A stretch of 64,000 nt of DNA from assembly GCF_020809045.1 (NCBI RefSeq), contig NZ_CP078079.1, forward strand, positions 682,001 to 746,000, in the 5' to 3' direction. The notes under the pieces were generated by a model that saw nothing but the letters and a program-made list of their open reading frames with translations, had not been told where the DNA came from and searched no databases. Below, piece after piece: positions 15,775 through 23,743 of this stretch. The position numbers and the translations under genes were made by a program. The first letter of the stretch is position 1. Each line of letters opens with the position of its first letter. The DNA is from Pseudarthrobacter sp. L1SW. Its GTDB lineage: Bacteria > Actinomycetota > Actinomycetes > Actinomycetales > Micrococcaceae.

Positions 15775-16641
15775 ATGACAGTTGCATCCGGATACGTCCA
15801 CATCTCCGTCCGTAACGCCGCCAAGGCGGGCCAGGCCTCCGGCCTCCGCCCCGGTTTCGGCCCCCGCCCTGCCCTTGCTCCCTCTGCTTCCGGAAGCAGC
15901 TTTCCTGCCCAGGGCTACGCGCCCCAGGGCTTCAACCCCAATTCCTACGGGCAGCTCCGCGCCGTCCAGCCGGCGGAGGCTGCACCGATGACGGCCCCCA
16001 CCCCCGTAGTGGCCGGCCCGGCTGCCGTCCGTCCTGTCGCCAATGACAACGTTGCCCGCGGATTCGTCCTCTACATGGGCATCGACGAGGAAACCGCGGC
16101 AGCCGCCGGGACATCCATCGCCAAGCTGGCCCAGGAGATCCGTGCCTACGCCCAGTCGCTGGTGTCCGGAGCCGAAAGCTACGCAGCCGTCGCAGTGGCT
16201 CCCGCAGGCACCCCCGGTTCCGCGCTCGACGTCGTCCGTTCCACGTTCGGTGACCCCACCGTCAACACCCGCCCGCGCACTGAGGCCGCGCGTCCCGCGC
16301 AGGCCCAGGAGCCACGCCCGTCCGGTGTCCTGATCGACCTCGCCCGCCGCGAAGTCCACCTGGACGGCGAGTCGCTCAACCTGACGTTCAAGGAGTTCGA
16401 ACTCCTGAACTACCTGGTGGAGAACGGCACCCGCACCGTGGGCCGCGACGAGCTCCTGGAAGGCCTGTGGCGCAACGCCGAAGAGGTCCCCAACGAGCGC
16501 ACCATCGACGTCCACATCCGCCGGCTGCGCTCCAAGCTGGGCCGCCTCGCCAATACCGTACGCACGGTCCGCGGCCAGGGATACCGGTTCTACGAGCACC
16601 CCGAAGTTGTGGTCTGGGCCGCTCCGGAATACTCGATCTAA
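15775..16641 (+). CDS. Orphan winged-helix DNA-binding protein without receiver domain
   Basis: 288 residues. The first 90 or so are Pro/Gly/Ala-rich and look disordered. A small middle domain begins near residue 95 (GFVLYMGIDEETAAAAGTS). The C-terminus (about 185-275) is an OmpR-type winged helix: LTFKEFELLNYLVENG, ERTIDVHIRRLRSKL and VRTVRGQGYRFYEH. There is no phosphorylation domain or kinase partner, so its activity must be set otherwise. GAGGTA lies 7 nt before the ATG. A long AT-rich leader precedes it. Targets are unknown. Confidence 0.85.
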   Translation: MTVASGYVHISVRNAAKAGQASGLRPGFGPRPALAPSASGSSFPAQGYAPQGFNPNSYGQLRAVQPAEAAPMTAPTPVVAGPAAVRPVANDNVARGFVLYMGIDEETAAAAGTSIAKLAQEIRAYAQSLVSGAESYAAVAVAPAGTPGSALDVVRSTFGDPTVNTRPRTEAARPAQAQEPRPSGVLIDLARREVHLDGESLNLTFKEFELLNYLVENGTRTVGRDELLEGLWRNAEEVPNERTIDVHIRRLRSKLGRLANTVRTVRGQGYRFYEHPEVVVWAAPEYSI

Positions 16642-16654
16642 CTCACTTTCGCGC

Positions 16655-16689
16655 GAAGGCGACCTGCTCCTGCCGGGCTGGTCGCCTTC
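16655..16689 (+). terminator. Hairpin after the winged-helix gene
   Basis: GAAGGCGACC pairs with GGTCGCCTTC across a 15-nt loop, 14 bp after the stop. There is no T-run, so it may be a weak terminator or a stability element. Confidence 0.55.
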
Positions 16690-16848
16690 GCTCTCGCGAG
16701 GCATCCTTCGGCGCCTGCGCTCGTGCCTCACGCAACAACGGCGCTTTCAGGACGCCTCGCTGCGCTACGGCGACCGGCATGACCCAGGCACCACCTGTTG
16801 CGCGTCCCGGCCTCTCCAGGCACTGGGCCTCCGCGGCTGGTGGGGCTC

Positions 16849-16950
16849 GCGTCACTGTGGGCACGCTTTTGAGCTCTGCTTTGGTGGCGAGGCCTGAGTT
16901 TCCGCCGTGTGTCTTCCCGGGCGAGGCTGAAAGCGTGCCCTGCGTGACGC
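16849..16950 (+). repeat. Imperfect 21-bp inverted repeat in a 300-bp gap
   Basis: Arms 16849-16869 and 16930-16950 match at all but 3 positions (GCGTCAC...GGGCACGCTTT and its complement), with 60 bp between. The rest of 16690-16985 shows no gene. The repeat lies just before the promoter of the SixA-like gene. Confidence 0.6.
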
Positions 16951-16985
16951 TGCTTCTGGCTGGTCCCTCCCGCTAGGCTTGGGGC

Positions 16986-17513
16986 ATGAGTGGGCACCAT
17001 CTTCGACGGCTTGTGATCATGCGCCATGCCAAGGCCGACTGGCCTGGCGGGGTGGCCGATCACGAGCGCCCGCTGGAGGAGCGGGGCCACCGGGAGGCAC
17101 CCCTGGCCGGCCGCTGGCTGCTCAAGCACAACATCGTCCCGGACTTCATCCTCTGCTCCAGCGCACTGCGGACCCGGCAGACCTGTACCTGGGTGTGTTC
17201 CGAACTCGGAGACAAGGCGCCCACCCCCAAGCTTGAGGACGGGCTGTACGCTGCCTCGGCACTCCGGATGCTCACGGTGATCAACCACGTTCCGGATACC
17301 GTGACCACACTGATGGTGATTTCGCACCTGCCGGGCGTCCAGGATCTGGCAATGCACCTGGCCTCGCGGGATTCGGACCACGACGCCTACATGGACGCCG
17401 CCACCAGGTACCCCACGAATGCCCTCACCGTCCTGGAAACGGAGAAATCCTGGGCGGAGCTGGACGGACAGGACGCGCGCATCACCAGGTTCAAGGTTCC
17501 CCGGGCCCACTAG
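16986..17513 (+). CDS. SixA-like phosphohistidine phosphatase
   Basis: 175 residues, histidine phosphatase superfamily. The catalytic RHAKA motif is at about residues 13-17, followed by DHERPLEERGH, LCSSALRTRQT (second Arg) and ISHLPGVQDLA (second His). SixA proteins remove phosphate from histidine-containing phosphotransfer proteins; other small phospho-substrates are possible. TAGGCT sits 6 nt before the ATG and no ribosome site is seen, so it is probably leaderless. No partner kinase is adjacent. Confidence 0.85.
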   Translation: MSGHHLRRLVIMRHAKADWPGGVADHERPLEERGHREAPLAGRWLLKHNIVPDFILCSSALRTRQTCTWVCSELGDKAPTPKLEDGLYAASALRMLTVINHVPDTVTTLMVISHLPGVQDLAMHLASRDSDHDAYMDAATRYPTNALTVLETEKSWAELDGQDARITRFKVPRAH

Positions 17514-17543
17514 CTGCCCCCAGTCCGGAGGGGACGGGCGGGG

Positions 17544-18377
17544 TCACCGGCGCTGTGTGGGTTTGGCTCCGGTTTTCGACGGCGGTGTCCTGGCAGGGGA
17601 GGCGGACGACGACGGCCGGTTGGCTGGCGTGGAGGGCACCCGGGCAGGTGCGCGGAGGCCCCCGGTTCCCTCGCCGCGGGTCCGCGGCGTCGCCTGCGGG
17701 GCCGGCTTGCGCTGCCCCGAGGCCGTTGCCGTTGCTGTTGCCGTGGCCGCGGGCCTGCCGGCCGCCGTCGTCCGTCCCTTGACGGAAGTGCCGCGGCCTG
17801 CCGTGCCCCTGCCGGCCGTACTCTTTCCACCAGCGGTGCCCCGTCCAGCGGTGCCCCGTCCAGTGGTACCCCGTCCAGCCGCGCCCCGTACGGCCCTGCC
17901 CCGTCCGGCCCTGCCCCGTCCGGCCGTGCCCCGTCCGGCCGTGCCCCGTCCGGCCGTGTCCTTCCGCGACAGCGGCTGCAGCCGACGCCCGCGGGGCCAG
18001 GCAGCGCCCAGGAACAGCACGAGCAGGGTCACCAGGCCTGCGGCGGCAGCACCGAAAAAGTAGTTGTCGGGGTCGTGGGTAGGCAGCGGCGTTCCGATGA
18101 ATGAGGACTCGCCTGCGAACGCCAGTTCCCACGTGCTGACGAAGGCGAGGGAAAAACCGATGGTGAGGCTGGTGCCCGCGCCGGCTGCCAGCAGGGCCAG
18201 GCGCCGGCCCCGGTTCAGGATCTCCATGATGCATGCCAGGCATGCCAGCGCCAGGACGCCGAGGAACGCCACGAACACTGGTTCGGCGAGCGTCATCCCG
18301 GTCAGCACCAGCAGGCCGGCCGCAACAACACCGGCAACAACCGCAAACTTTCCGCTCTTCCCCATGCGTCCCATCAT
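17544..18377 (-). CDS. Four-helix membrane protein with Arg/Gly/Thr/Ala repeat tail
   Basis: 277 residues. Four hydrophobic segments fill residues about 10-135. The rest is a very basic, disordered tail beginning with roughly nine TAGRG-type pentapeptides (about 140-190), then mixed Ala/Thr/Pro/Arg. I do not recognise a named family. The tail should face the cytoplasm and could bind nucleic acid or phospholipid. The start ATG overlaps the TGA of the TetR gene as ATGA with AGGG before it, making it the last gene of the YhgE operon. Confidence 0.75.
   Translation of the reverse strand: MMGRMGKSGKFAVVAGVVAAGLLVLTGMTLAEPVFVAFLGVLALACLACIMEILNRGRRLALLAAGAGTSLTIGFSLAFVSTWELAFAGESSFIGTPLPTHDPDNYFFGAAAAGLVTLLVLFLGAAWPRGRRLQPLSRKDTAGRGTAGRGTAGRGRAGRGRAVRGAAGRGTTGRGTAGRGTAGGKSTAGRGTAGRGTSVKGRTTAAGRPAATATATATASGQRKPAPQATPRTRGEGTGGLRAPARVPSTPANRPSSSASPARTPPSKTGAKPTQRR
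17830..17961 (-). repeat. 15-bp tandem repeats coding the RG-rich tail
   Basis: About nine near-identical 15-bp units (on the plus strand CCGTGCCCCGTCCGG and variants) stand head to tail and encode GRGTA/GRGRA pentapeptides. Confidence 0.9.
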
Positions 18378-19057
18378 CCCTGAGCCGGGGGTTGCTTCAG
18401 CACGTAGCCGCGCATGATGGCCATGATTGCTGCAACGCTTTGGTCACGCGTCCGCTCGGGGTGGTACGTCTGCCGGTCCAGTCCCACCACGAAGCAGGCC
18501 CCGAAGATGGCGGTTTCCAGGCTGCCCCGGGAAATCGAGGAGTCCACGGGGTATGCCTGCGCTACCTTCTCCACCGCCTCCCCGATCACAGCGAGCAGTT
18601 CGCCGCGCAGGACCGCGAACGTGCCCTGCCACTCGCTGGGGATGCGCCAGTTTTCGCTGACCCAGAGGCGCGCGAAGGACGGGTATTCGGCCATGAAGTC
18701 CAGGGCCTGGCCGATCATTGCCTCCATGGCCAGCAGCGGGTCACTGGCCTGAACGCCTCCGGCCCCGTCCAGGCTTTTTGGCCGGTCAGCTCCTTGTTCC
18801 GGTGTTCCCATCAGGCGGGCCTTCAGGATGTCCACCCCATGCCGCAGCAGCTGCGCGATGAGCTCTGATTTGCTGCCGAAGTTGTAGTAGACGGTCCCCT
18901 TGGAGACGCCTGCCGCAGCGGCGATCTCATCAACCGTGACGCCCGCGGCACCCCGCTCGCCGATGAGCTCCATGGACGCGTCGAAGAGTTTCTGGCGCGT
19001 GGCGGTAGTCCGGGCTGGGCGGAGGCTTTTCGCTGCCCTGGATGGCTCCATGGTCAT
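18374..19057 (-). CDS. TetR/AcrR-family repressor
   Basis: 227 residues. The N-terminal helix-turn-helix is textbook TetR: GAAGVTVDEIAAAAGVSKGTVYYNFGSKSELI (about 35-66). The C-terminal helical domain (FMAEYPSFARLWVSENWR) would bind an inducer. Both its start and stop overlap neighbours as ATGA, placing it between the YhgE and basic membrane-protein genes. The perfect 18-bp palindrome in the promoter of this operon is its likely operator, so the operon should be autoregulated and induced by a ligand, perhaps an envelope stressor or transported compound. Confidence 0.92.
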   Translation of the reverse strand: MTMEPSRAAKSLRPARTTATRQKLFDASMELIGERGAAGVTVDEIAAAAGVSKGTVYYNFGSKSELIAQLLRHGVDILKARLMGTPEQGADRPKSLDGAGGVQASDPLLAMEAMIGQALDFMAEYPSFARLWVSENWRIPSEWQGTFAVLRGELLAVIGEAVEKVAQAYPVDSSISRGSLETAIFGACFVVGLDRQTYHPERTRDQSVAAIMAIMRGYVLKQPPAQG

Positions 19058-21090
19058 ACTGCAATCTCAGGCTTCAGCGTCTTCAGGGTCCAGTACTTGT
19101 TCCTGCGCACGGCGAGCGTGGACAGTGCAGCACCGAGCGCGGTATAGCCCACCAGGCCCAGGACTGTGGGCGCGATCATGGACAGGTCCCCGCCATAGAC
19201 CAGGTGCCGCATTCCGGTCACTACATAGCCCATGGGCAGGACTTCATGCACCACGTGGAGCGGCTGCGGAGTGGTTTGCCAGGGGAAGGTCCCGCCGGAA
19301 GACACCAACTGCAGGACCAGCAGGACGAGCACCACGAGTTTCCCGGGCGATCCGAGCAACGCCACAACGCCCTGGATGATGGCACTGAACGCCATCGCCG
19401 CGGCGAGCATCAGCAGCCACATCAGGACCGGATGGGCGGGATTGAGCCCCAGTGCAAGGTTAACCACCAGGGTAAGGAGGGTTGCCTGGACCACAGAGAC
19501 GGCAAGGAACGGCAGCCAGCCGCCCAGCGCGATTTTCCAGGACGCCGCATTGGACGCCAGCGCCCGCTGGGTGATGGGGCGCATGGCCTGGACCAGCATG
19601 AAGATGCCGATCCACAGCGCGAGGGTGAGGAAGAACGGCGCAAGCCCGGCGCCGTACGATTCGGCCTTGGCCTGTGAGACGTTGCTGACCGCCACCGGGT
19701 CTGCCATGACCCGGGAGAGGTTGCTCTTTTGGGTGTCGTCCGGGTTGGGCACCTGCCCTGCGCCCTTGCCGAGTTCGTCCGCCAGCCTGCGGGAGCCGTC
19801 CGCGGCCGTACCGGCGCCCTCCTCCAGGCGGGCTGCCCCGGCGTCCACCCTGCTTGCTCCCTCGGCGAGCCGGCCGGCGCCGTCGAGCGCGGCCTGCTCT
19901 CCGGTGGCCAGCGCGGCAGCCCCCGTGTGCAGCTGGTCAGCGCCTGACGAAGCCTGCGAGACGGCGTCCCTCAGCGCGGGCGTGCCTGCGGCGAGCTGCG
20001 CCGCGCCGGCACTGACGGACTCTGCACCGCTGGCCAGTTGCTGGATTTGTGCGGCGTCTGCCTGGATCCCCGTTTTGGCTGCGGCCATGGGGCTGGAGCT
20101 TGCTGTGGCGTCGAAGTCGGCCAGAATGCTGTCCGCCTGCTCCTGCGTGAGGACGCCGGCCGCCATGAGCCTGCTGTTTGATTCGACCACCCGTGTCCGG
20201 AGCCCTTGGTCTGCGGCCTCCAGCTGGGTTGCAACGTCCTGCACCTTGGCGTTCAGCTGCGCGTTGCCCGCCGCCACCTGGGCCGCCCCGGCAGCGAGGG
20301 TACGGGAATCGGCGGGCAGGGTGGACGTCTTGTCCTTGAGTGTGGAGAGCCCGCTGCTGAGCTGGCCCGCACCGTCGGTCAGCTGGTTGGCGCCGTCGCG
20401 CAGCTTGGCTTGCCCGGCGTAAAGCTCGCCGGCACCGGTGGCCAGCCCGGATGTGCCCTCACGGAGTGAGGCGGCTCCGTCGCGAAGCCGTGCCGCGCCG
20501 TCCGCCAACCCGCTGGCGCCGTCGGCCGCCTTGACCATCTGCGTGTGGATGGTGCCGAAGCCGGTGAGCAGTTGGTTGGCTGTTTCCTCGCCCACCTCCG
20601 TGGCGACCGTGCTGTGGACGGCGGTGGTGAGCTTATCCACGATGGTGCCTAGGAGGTAGTTGTTGGCATCGTTGGTGGTGACGTTCAGCATTGCCTGGTT
20701 GGCGGAGTCAAAGCTGCCCGGGGACACCAGGTTGGCGGAAAAGTCCCGGGGGATTTTCAAGGCGAACGCGTATTCGCCGCTGCTGACCCCCTGGTCCGCC
20801 TCTTCCGTGCTGGCTACGGGTATCCAGTGGAACAGGTTACCGTCCACCAGGCTGTCCGCCACCTTCGCTCCCGCCTCAAGCTGCCGGCCGTCGCTGGCCG
20901 GGGCGCCGGCGTCCTCCACAACCAGGGCAGCGTCGATGTGGTCGAGGTTGCCATAGGGGTCCCAGTTTGCGTAAAGGTACACTGCGCCGTACAGCAGCGG
21001 GACCATGGTCAGCGCCAGGATGGTCAGTTTCGGCAGCAGCCCGCCGGTCATCCGCTTCAGTTCGGAGCGGGCCAGCCGCAGTACAGTCAC
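19054..21090 (-). CDS. YhgE/Pip-type ABC-2 membrane protein
   Basis: 678 residues. An N-terminal membrane helix (about 20-42, LTILALTMVPLLYGAVYLYA), a large extracytoplasmic domain with many Ala/Gly-rich heptad-like repeats (GAGQLSSG, GAAQVAAG, GASRVDAG; about 190-440) predicted to form a long helical rod, then about five membrane helices at the C-terminus (from about 485). Relatives include the phage-infection protein Pip and the ESX-linked YukE-region protein YhgE. It resembles an ABC-2 permease. The GTG start overlaps the upstream ATPase-like gene as GTGA. Confidence 0.88.
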   Translation of the reverse strand: MTVLRLARSELKRMTGGLLPKLTILALTMVPLLYGAVYLYANWDPYGNLDHIDAALVVEDAGAPASDGRQLEAGAKVADSLVDGNLFHWIPVASTEEADQGVSSGEYAFALKIPRDFSANLVSPGSFDSANQAMLNVTTNDANNYLLGTIVDKLTTAVHSTVATEVGEETANQLLTGFGTIHTQMVKAADGASGLADGAARLRDGAASLREGTSGLATGAGELYAGQAKLRDGANQLTDGAGQLSSGLSTLKDKTSTLPADSRTLAAGAAQVAAGNAQLNAKVQDVATQLEAADQGLRTRVVESNSRLMAAGVLTQEQADSILADFDATASSSPMAAAKTGIQADAAQIQQLASGAESVSAGAAQLAAGTPALRDAVSQASSGADQLHTGAAALATGEQAALDGAGRLAEGASRVDAGAARLEEGAGTAADGSRRLADELGKGAGQVPNPDDTQKSNLSRVMADPVAVSNVSQAKAESYGAGLAPFFLTLALWIGIFMLVQAMRPITQRALASNAASWKIALGGWLPFLAVSVVQATLLTLVVNLALGLNPAHPVLMWLLMLAAAMAFSAIIQGVVALLGSPGKLVVLVLLVLQLVSSGGTFPWQTTPQPLHVVHEVLPMGYVVTGMRHLVYGGDLSMIAPTVLGLVGYTALGAALSTLAVRRNKYWTLKTLKPEIAV

Positions 21091-21776
21091 TTGGCAACCT
21101 CTGTTTCGAGTTCAGCAGTTTCGGCGGCGGCGTGCCCCGTGGCTGCGTCCACGGTGGCGGCGTTGCCTATGGCGGCGCTGGGTCCGTTCCACGACGGCGG
21201 GAGCGCACCAACCGTCGCGACGACGGCGAGCGGCCGCCCGCCGTCGGACGCCAGGCGCTGCAGCCGCGGCAGCCAGTGGGACTCGTCCGCACTGTGACGG
21301 TCAGGGGAATCGACCACCAGCAGGTCCGTGCTCGGATTGGCCAGCGCGAGCGCGATCAGGAGCTCGAGCCGGCGGCCGGGATCCAGTTGCTCGGTCCAGA
21401 GGCCCGCGATGTCCTCGAAGCTGTTCACCTTCAGCCACGGGCTGCTCAGCAGGGCGCCCCGGTAGCGGCGCGGGATGAGGGCCAGGTCCTCGGTCACCAG
21501 GTCCCGGACACTAAGGTGCTGCTCGGGCTCGTTAACGCCGGGGGAGTCCACCAGGGCACTCGCCAGGCGGCGCGGTTTGATCCGCTCGCTGCCGTCCCAG
21601 CTGACGTGGCCACCGCTTGCCTTCATCCGGCCGCTGAGGACCAGTGCGAGCGTTGTGCGTTGGTCCTGCCGTTCGCCGGTGGCAAGGAGGAGTTCGCCGC
21701 GGTTCACGTGGAGGGAAGTTGCCGGGAGCAGGGGATCCCTGCGCCCTTTGGCAGAGAGCAGCTGTGCTGAGAGCAA
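21087..21776 (-). CDS. Degenerate ABC ATPase-like protein
   Basis: 229 residues. Layout follows an ABC nucleotide-binding domain: VNRGELLLATGE, then GRMKASGGHVSWDG, a LDPGRRLELLIALALANPSTDLLVVDSPD segment in place of signature plus Walker B, and LAVVATVG where the switch region would be. The Walker A loop (GxxGxGKT) is replaced by ATGERQDQRTT, so ATP hydrolysis is doubtful. The TTG start at 21776 is preceded by AAAGG at 6 nt; no better start exists. As the first gene before YhgE it may be a non-catalytic partner of the permease. Confidence 0.7.
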   Translation of the reverse strand: MLSAQLLSAKGRRDPLLPATSLHVNRGELLLATGERQDQRTTLALVLSGRMKASGGHVSWDGSERIKPRRLASALVDSPGVNEPEQHLSVRDLVTEDLALIPRRYRGALLSSPWLKVNSFEDIAGLWTEQLDPGRRLELLIALALANPSTDLLVVDSPDRHSADESHWLPRLQRLASDGGRPLAVVATVGALPPSWNGPSAAIGNAATVDAATGHAAAETAELETEVAK

Positions 21777-21806
21777 GGGTGGCCTTTCGCAGAATGCGTC
21801 CCTCCA

Positions 21807-21835
21807 AGCCTAACCGAACTGACCGGTCAGTTCAA
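21807..21835 (-). promoter_or_regulatory. Promoter of the YhgE-TetR operon
   Basis: Minus-strand TTGAAC (21830-21835) and TAGGCT (21807-21812) are separated by exactly 17 nt, an ideal housekeeping promoter. Transcription would begin near 21800, about 25 nt before the TTG start. Confidence 0.75.
21816..21833. promoter_or_regulatory. TetR operator palindrome
   Basis: GAACTGACCGGTCAGTTC is a perfect 18-bp palindrome of the common TetR type. It covers most of the -35/-10 spacer and the end of the -35 box, so a bound repressor would exclude RNA polymerase. Confidence 0.85.
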
Positions 21836-21854
21836 ATAAGCGCGCTCACCGATC

Positions 21855-23309
21855 CTACAGGCCGTATTTTTCAAGGAGGCGCAGCCATACCTCGCTAATG
21901 GTGGGGTAGGAGGGCACCGCGTGCCATAGGCGGTCCAGCGGCACCCCGCCCACCACGGCGATCGTTGCTGCGTGCAGGAGCTCGGAGACGTCCGGTCCGG
22001 CGAACGTGGCGCCCAGCAGTACCTGGCGCTCCTCGTCGACCACCAGCTGCGCCCAGCCCTCGTAGTTCTCCGAATGCAGCGAAGATCCCGCAACCTGGAT
22101 GGGAAGTTCCACCGATGAGGCGTTGTAGCCGTCCTCGCGGGCACTTTCCAGGGTGCGGCCAACGGTTGCCAATTCCGGATCGGTAAACACGACGTTGGGC
22201 ACGGCATGCTGGTTTGCGGTCTGTGAATAGCGGCTCCAGTCCGCTGGCCGGCCGGTCAGTTCGCCCTTTGCCCGGGCCGCGATGGCGTCGCCCGTCGCCC
22301 GGGCCTCGTATTTTCCCTGGTGCGTCAACAGATTCTTGCCGGCGGCGTCACCCACGGCGTACAGCCACGGTTCGTCGCCCGAAACGCCCTCCACCAGACC
22401 GGACGTGTCCGTGCTGAGGGCCAGGTGCCCGCTGCCGTCCGGTTCGATGCCGACACTTTCCAGTCCCAATCCTTCCAGGGCGGGGTGGCGTCCAACGGCC
22501 ACCAGGACCTTATCTGCGATGACCGTTGACCCGTCGGCCAGCTGCAGGCTGAAGGTGCCGTCATCGTTCCCGCTGATTCCCTGCGTCCCGGTGTTGAGCC
22601 GGATGTCCACTCCGTCCGCGCGCAGGCCGGCGGCCACCAGGCGGGCTGCCTCTTCCGGATAATTCCGCAGCAGCCTGCTGCGCGCCACCAGCGTCACGGC
22701 GGATCCGAGGCGGGCGTATGCCTGGGCCAGTTCGGTTCCCGCAACGCCGCCACCCAGGACAGCGAGCCGCTCCGGAATCTCGCTGGCGGAGGTGGCCTCG
22801 CGGGTTCCCCAGACCTGCAGGTCCTCCAGTCCCTCGATAGGGGGAGTGTTCGGCACTGAACCCGTAGCCAGCACCACCGCGTGGCGCGCCGCCAGTTGGT
22901 GGGAGGTGCCGTCCAACCCCGCAACCTGGACTGTCTTGGGGGCCGTCAGCCAGGCGTGGCCCCTGATGAGGTCGATGCCGGAATCCTTGACCCAGGCAAC
23001 CTGGCTGTCATCCTGCCAGTTGGACGTGAAATAGTCCCTGCGCTTCAGCACTGCCGCGGCATCCAGGGTCCGTGTGACGGCTTCCTTTGCGCCCGGCGTC
23101 GTTTGCGCAGCGTGCAGCGCGGTCCCGGGGCGAAGCAGCGCTTTTGACGGCATGCAGGCCCAGTAGGAGCACTCGCCGCCCACCAGTTCCGCCTCCACCA
23201 GCACCACGGAGAGGCCACCCTGGGCGGCGCGGTCCGCGACGTTTTCCCCCACGGCGCCGGCGCCGATCACCACAACGTCAAATTCCTGCTTCACAGGCTT
23301 GGGCATCAT
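21855..23309 (-). CDS. FAD-dependent pyridine nucleotide-disulfide oxidoreductase
   Basis: 484 residues. FAD-binding VVVIGAGAVGENVADRA at residues 12-28; redox-active Cys pair in GGECSYWACMPSKALL (about 44-59); NAD(P)-binding GGGVAGTELAQAYARLG (about 185); a C-terminal dimerisation domain. It belongs to the lipoamide dehydrogenase/mercuric reductase superfamily. No lipoyl-complex, mercury or thiol gene adjoins it, so the substrate is open. TAGGCT lies 6 nt before the first ATG, suggesting leaderless expression. Confidence 0.88.
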   Translation of the reverse strand: MMPKPVKQEFDVVVIGAGAVGENVADRAAQGGLSVVLVEAELVGGECSYWACMPSKALLRPGTALHAAQTTPGAKEAVTRTLDAAAVLKRRDYFTSNWQDDSQVAWVKDSGIDLIRGHAWLTAPKTVQVAGLDGTSHQLAARHAVVLATGSVPNTPPIEGLEDLQVWGTREATSASEIPERLAVLGGGVAGTELAQAYARLGSAVTLVARSRLLRNYPEEAARLVAAGLRADGVDIRLNTGTQGISGNDDGTFSLQLADGSTVIADKVLVAVGRHPALEGLGLESVGIEPDGSGHLALSTDTSGLVEGVSGDEPWLYAVGDAAGKNLLTHQGKYEARATGDAIAARAKGELTGRPADWSRYSQTANQHAVPNVVFTDPELATVGRTLESAREDGYNASSVELPIQVAGSSLHSENYEGWAQLVVDEERQVLLGATFAGPDVSELLHAATIAVVGGVPLDRLWHAVPSYPTISEVWLRLLEKYGL

Positions 23310-23355
23310 GGGGACAGCCTACGCCGGGGACGATTCGGAAGTGGGCCCAACGCAA

Positions 23356-23387
23356 AAGGTCCGCACCGGCGAACCGGTGCGGACCTT
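23356..23387 (-). terminator. tRNA-Arg(ACG) terminator
   Basis: Perfect 14-bp stem (AAGGTCCGCACCGG with its complement) and a 4-nt loop, followed by TTTT on the minus strand. Confidence 0.9.
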
Positions 23388-23389
23388 CT

Positions 23390-23466
<77 letters not shown>

Positions 23467-23579
23467 ATTCTGTGTTCCTGGAGAAGAACCGCTCTCCCTG
23501 AACCTCGAATTACTTTACGCGAGGGTTGGCTGGGATGCCAAATCGTAGCGCGTGTAATCTCCGCTACTAGACCGGTATA

Positions 23580-23595
23580 GGTGACCTTTGTCACT
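23580..23595. promoter_or_regulatory. Crp/GlxR-like site upstream of pckG
   Basis: GGTGACCTTTGTCACT has the GTGA-N6-TCAC layout of the actinobacterial cAMP-receptor consensus TGTGA-N6-TCACA. It lies about 150 bp before pckG in an AT-richer leader. Confidence 0.5.
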
Positions 23596-23743
23596 TAATC
23601 GTAGAATTTCAGCCTGAAGTTCCTTGATTTCCCGCGGAATTCTATTTCTGTGACCTCTGACGGTCAGCATACGTCCAAAAAACTCCAGTGGTCCGGACCA
23701 TAGCATTTAGCACACACCGATGAACCCGAGGAAGGGAACCGCA

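Noticed and set aside
21087..21776. An active ABC transporter ATPase
   Set aside because: The Walker A glycine-lysine loop is missing, so I describe it only as ATPase-like.
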